From assembly GCA_938029995.1 (NCBI GenBank), contig CALHGI010000347.1:1-5133 (forward strand): DNA of 5,133 nucleotides, written 5' to 3'. Made by a program: the position numbers and the translations under genes. Below the pieces are notes generated by a model. That model was given only the letters and a program-made list of their open reading frames with translations. It did no database searches and had not been told where the DNA came from. Each line of letters opens with the position of its first letter. Within the stretch, counting starts at the first letter, position 1. This DNA is from an uncultured cyanobacterium (lineage in GTDB: Bacteria > Cyanobacteriota > Cyanobacteriia > Phormidesmidales > Phormidesmidaceae). Shown here one piece after another: positions 3,860 to 5,133 of this stretch.

Positions 3860-5133
3860 CTATTCGGCTATTCCCAAGGCCTGTCCCAGAGTGGGGATGG
3901 CCTCACAGTATTGGGTGTAGTGGTAATAGACCTCTTGGGATCGATCGAGATTGAGGTTAAGGCCCAGGTTGATGCCAAGGGTAATCAACCGTTTAATGCC
4001 CTGAACCGATAGGGGATTAACCGTCAGGATGCAGTCTAGACGACTGGCATCGGGCTCAATCCGCAGGGTTTGGCGCAGGGCCTGTAGAATTAGGCCCTCT
4101 AGCAAGGGTGCGGCGGTGGGGATGGTGAGGTGACAGTGTAGATGATTGGCTTCGACGGCGATTCCTTCTAGCTCTCCGAGGTAACCGGCGCTAATGGCCA
4201 GCATGTGCTCGTCAATATCACTCAGATCCTGTTCTAGCTGCCGTAGAACATTGATGACGCGATGGCTCAGGGTGATTTCAGCGGCCACCTGCAACTCGCG
4301 GGGCACATCCATATGGTCCCGGTGGAAGGCCATCAGCACCCCATAGTTCTCCCGATAGATTTGGGTGTACAGCTGGTTTAGCTGGTGCAGGGTGTTTTGG
4401 CTGAGCAACTGCATAATGTGCTGTCGCTCTTCACTGAATAGCTGCTGTAGGTTAAAGGTGTACTGACCAAACTGGGTCTGGATGGCTGCAATGGTCTGGA
4501 CCACACTACCCAGGGCAAACGTCCTGAGCACAGCATCCTTGGCTCGGGTATAGGCCAGGCGATTTTTAAAGGGGCGAATGCCACAGAGAAACTCTTGGCC
4601 ACCCACGTGCAAAACAGCAAAGGTATAGCTAGCCTTGGCCTGGGTAATTTCAGACACAATACTGACCTGGCCCAGGGCTAAGGTATGGCCCCCCAGGGTC
4701 TGCTTTTGGTAGTCCTGGTGGGTGACGGTGTGGCAGTACAAACGCTGCTCACGGTGGTAGGTGTGAAACAACGAGGACATGGCGTAGTGGGCCACCACCT
4801 GCTCTGCACTAATGCGGGAGGGTTGCACCTGGGTTCGGTACACCCCAGCCCCATCTTTAAACTGGGGTATGTTGCTGGGGGCCAAGGCCAGCTTGGCCAT
4901 AAAGTCTGCCTCTAGGGACTCTCCACAGATGTCTTCAGCTAGCTCGATCGCCCGGGCGGCATAGCGCAGAATCTGTGTCCCTTCAGGACGAGAAATTTCT
5001 TCAAAGAACCAGCCGCAGCTGGTGTACATCAACATGGCATGGCGCTGCATTTCTAGAAGACACAGGGCATCCGTCCGCTCAACCTGGTTGAGTTCGTGGT
5101 GTTGATGCTGGGCAAAGAACTGCTCGATGGTGA
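3860..5133 (-). CDS. DUF3536 region of a GH57-type glycoside hydrolase (partial, N-terminus outside window)
   Basis: The frame is open to the right edge: 423 codons are visible, and codons upstream of the ATG at 5050 (reading TDALCLLEMQRH across it) belong to the same protein, so 5050 is not the true start. The string LLEMQRHAMLMYTSCGWFFEE is typical of DUF3536, the C-terminal half of cyanobacterial and other bacterial proteins whose N-terminal half is a GH57 alpha-amylase/alpha-mannosidase-like barrel. Full-length family members run to roughly 800-900 residues, so about half is missing, including any catalytic residues. The visible part is soluble and mostly helical, with a likely beta section around ALGQVSIVSEI and YTFAVLHVGG, and ends LGQALGIAE. 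No signal peptide can be judged. The likely role is cytoplasmic alpha-glucan processing, inferred from GH57 members; the exact reaction is unknown. It converges with the second wall-binding gene. Confidence 0.92.
   Translation of the reverse strand, partial: TIEQFFAQHQHHELNQVERTDALCLLEMQRHAMLMYTSCGWFFEEISRPEGTQILRYAARAIELAEDICGESLEADFMAKLALAPSNIPQFKDGAGVYRTQVQPSRISAEQVVAHYAMSSLFHTYHREQRLYCHTVTHQDYQKQTLGGHTLALGQVSIVSEITQAKASYTFAVLHVGGQEFLCGIRPFKNRLAYTRAKDAVLRTFALGSVVQTIAAIQTQFGQYTFNLQQLFSEERQHIMQLLSQNTLHQLNQLYTQIYRENYGVLMAFHRDHMDVPRELQVAAEITLSHRVINVLRQLEQDLSDIDEHMLAISAGYLGELEGIAVEANHLHCHLTIPTAAPLLEGLILQALRQTLRIEPDASRLDCILTVNPLSVQGIKRLITLGINLGLNLNLDRSQEVYYHYTQYCEAIPTLGQALGIAE

Noticed and set aside
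4378..4915. Other-frame ORFs within the DUF3536 gene (4378-4659 minus and 4685-4915 plus)
   Set aside because: The family-typical protein occupies the main minus-strand frame throughout; these are low-complexity shadows.
5048..5050. ATG as the start of the DUF3536 gene
   Set aside because: The same frame continues without a stop to the window edge and the upstream residues (ERTDALCLLE) fit the family, so this is an internal methionine.

Overview
The window looks like chromosomal DNA from a cyanobacterium. The evidence is one perfect HIP1 octamer (GCGATCGC, 1085-1092), a C-terminal DUF3536 region of the kind attached to GH57 glycosidases, two secreted PG_binding_1/SPOR-like proteins of a type common in cyanobacteria, and an upstream element that nearly matches HLR1, the binding site of the cyanobacterial light-stress regulator RpaB. 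The genus cannot be fixed from this sequence. I see no mobile element, CRISPR array, rRNA or tRNA.

Layout. Positions 1-342 hold the end of an unidentified left-hand locus (two competing plus-strand reading frames run in from the edge) and a repeat-rich spacer. Positions 343-1311 (minus) encode a complete KirBac-type inward-rectifier potassium channel with a histidine-rich tail. About 800 bases of non-coding DNA (1312-2113) separate this gene from the divergent plus-strand genes. That spacer holds a pair of imperfect 43-base repeats, an HLR1-like site overlapping a plausible promoter, a hairpin and a possible 16-codon leader ORF. Positions 2114-2995 and 3168-3782 (plus) are tandem paralogues. 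Each has a signal peptide, then one or two peptidoglycan-binding domains, then a C-terminal SPOR-like domain. Positions 3860-5133 (minus) are the C-terminal part of a DUF3536/GH57 protein that runs off the right edge. It converges on the second paralogue across a 77-base gap containing a hairpin terminator.

How the genes may work together. The two paralogues are probably periplasmic, non-enzymatic cell-wall binders. Their SPOR-like tails suggest binding to denuded glycan strands, as at division sites, but no enzyme lies beside them. The channel is an inner-membrane K+ pathway, and the DUF3536 protein probably acts on alpha-glucans. No operon links the four genes. The most interesting signal is regulatory: an RpaB-type site about 320 bases upstream of the first wall-binding gene suggests light-responsive control. 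No complete new system is evident in this window.
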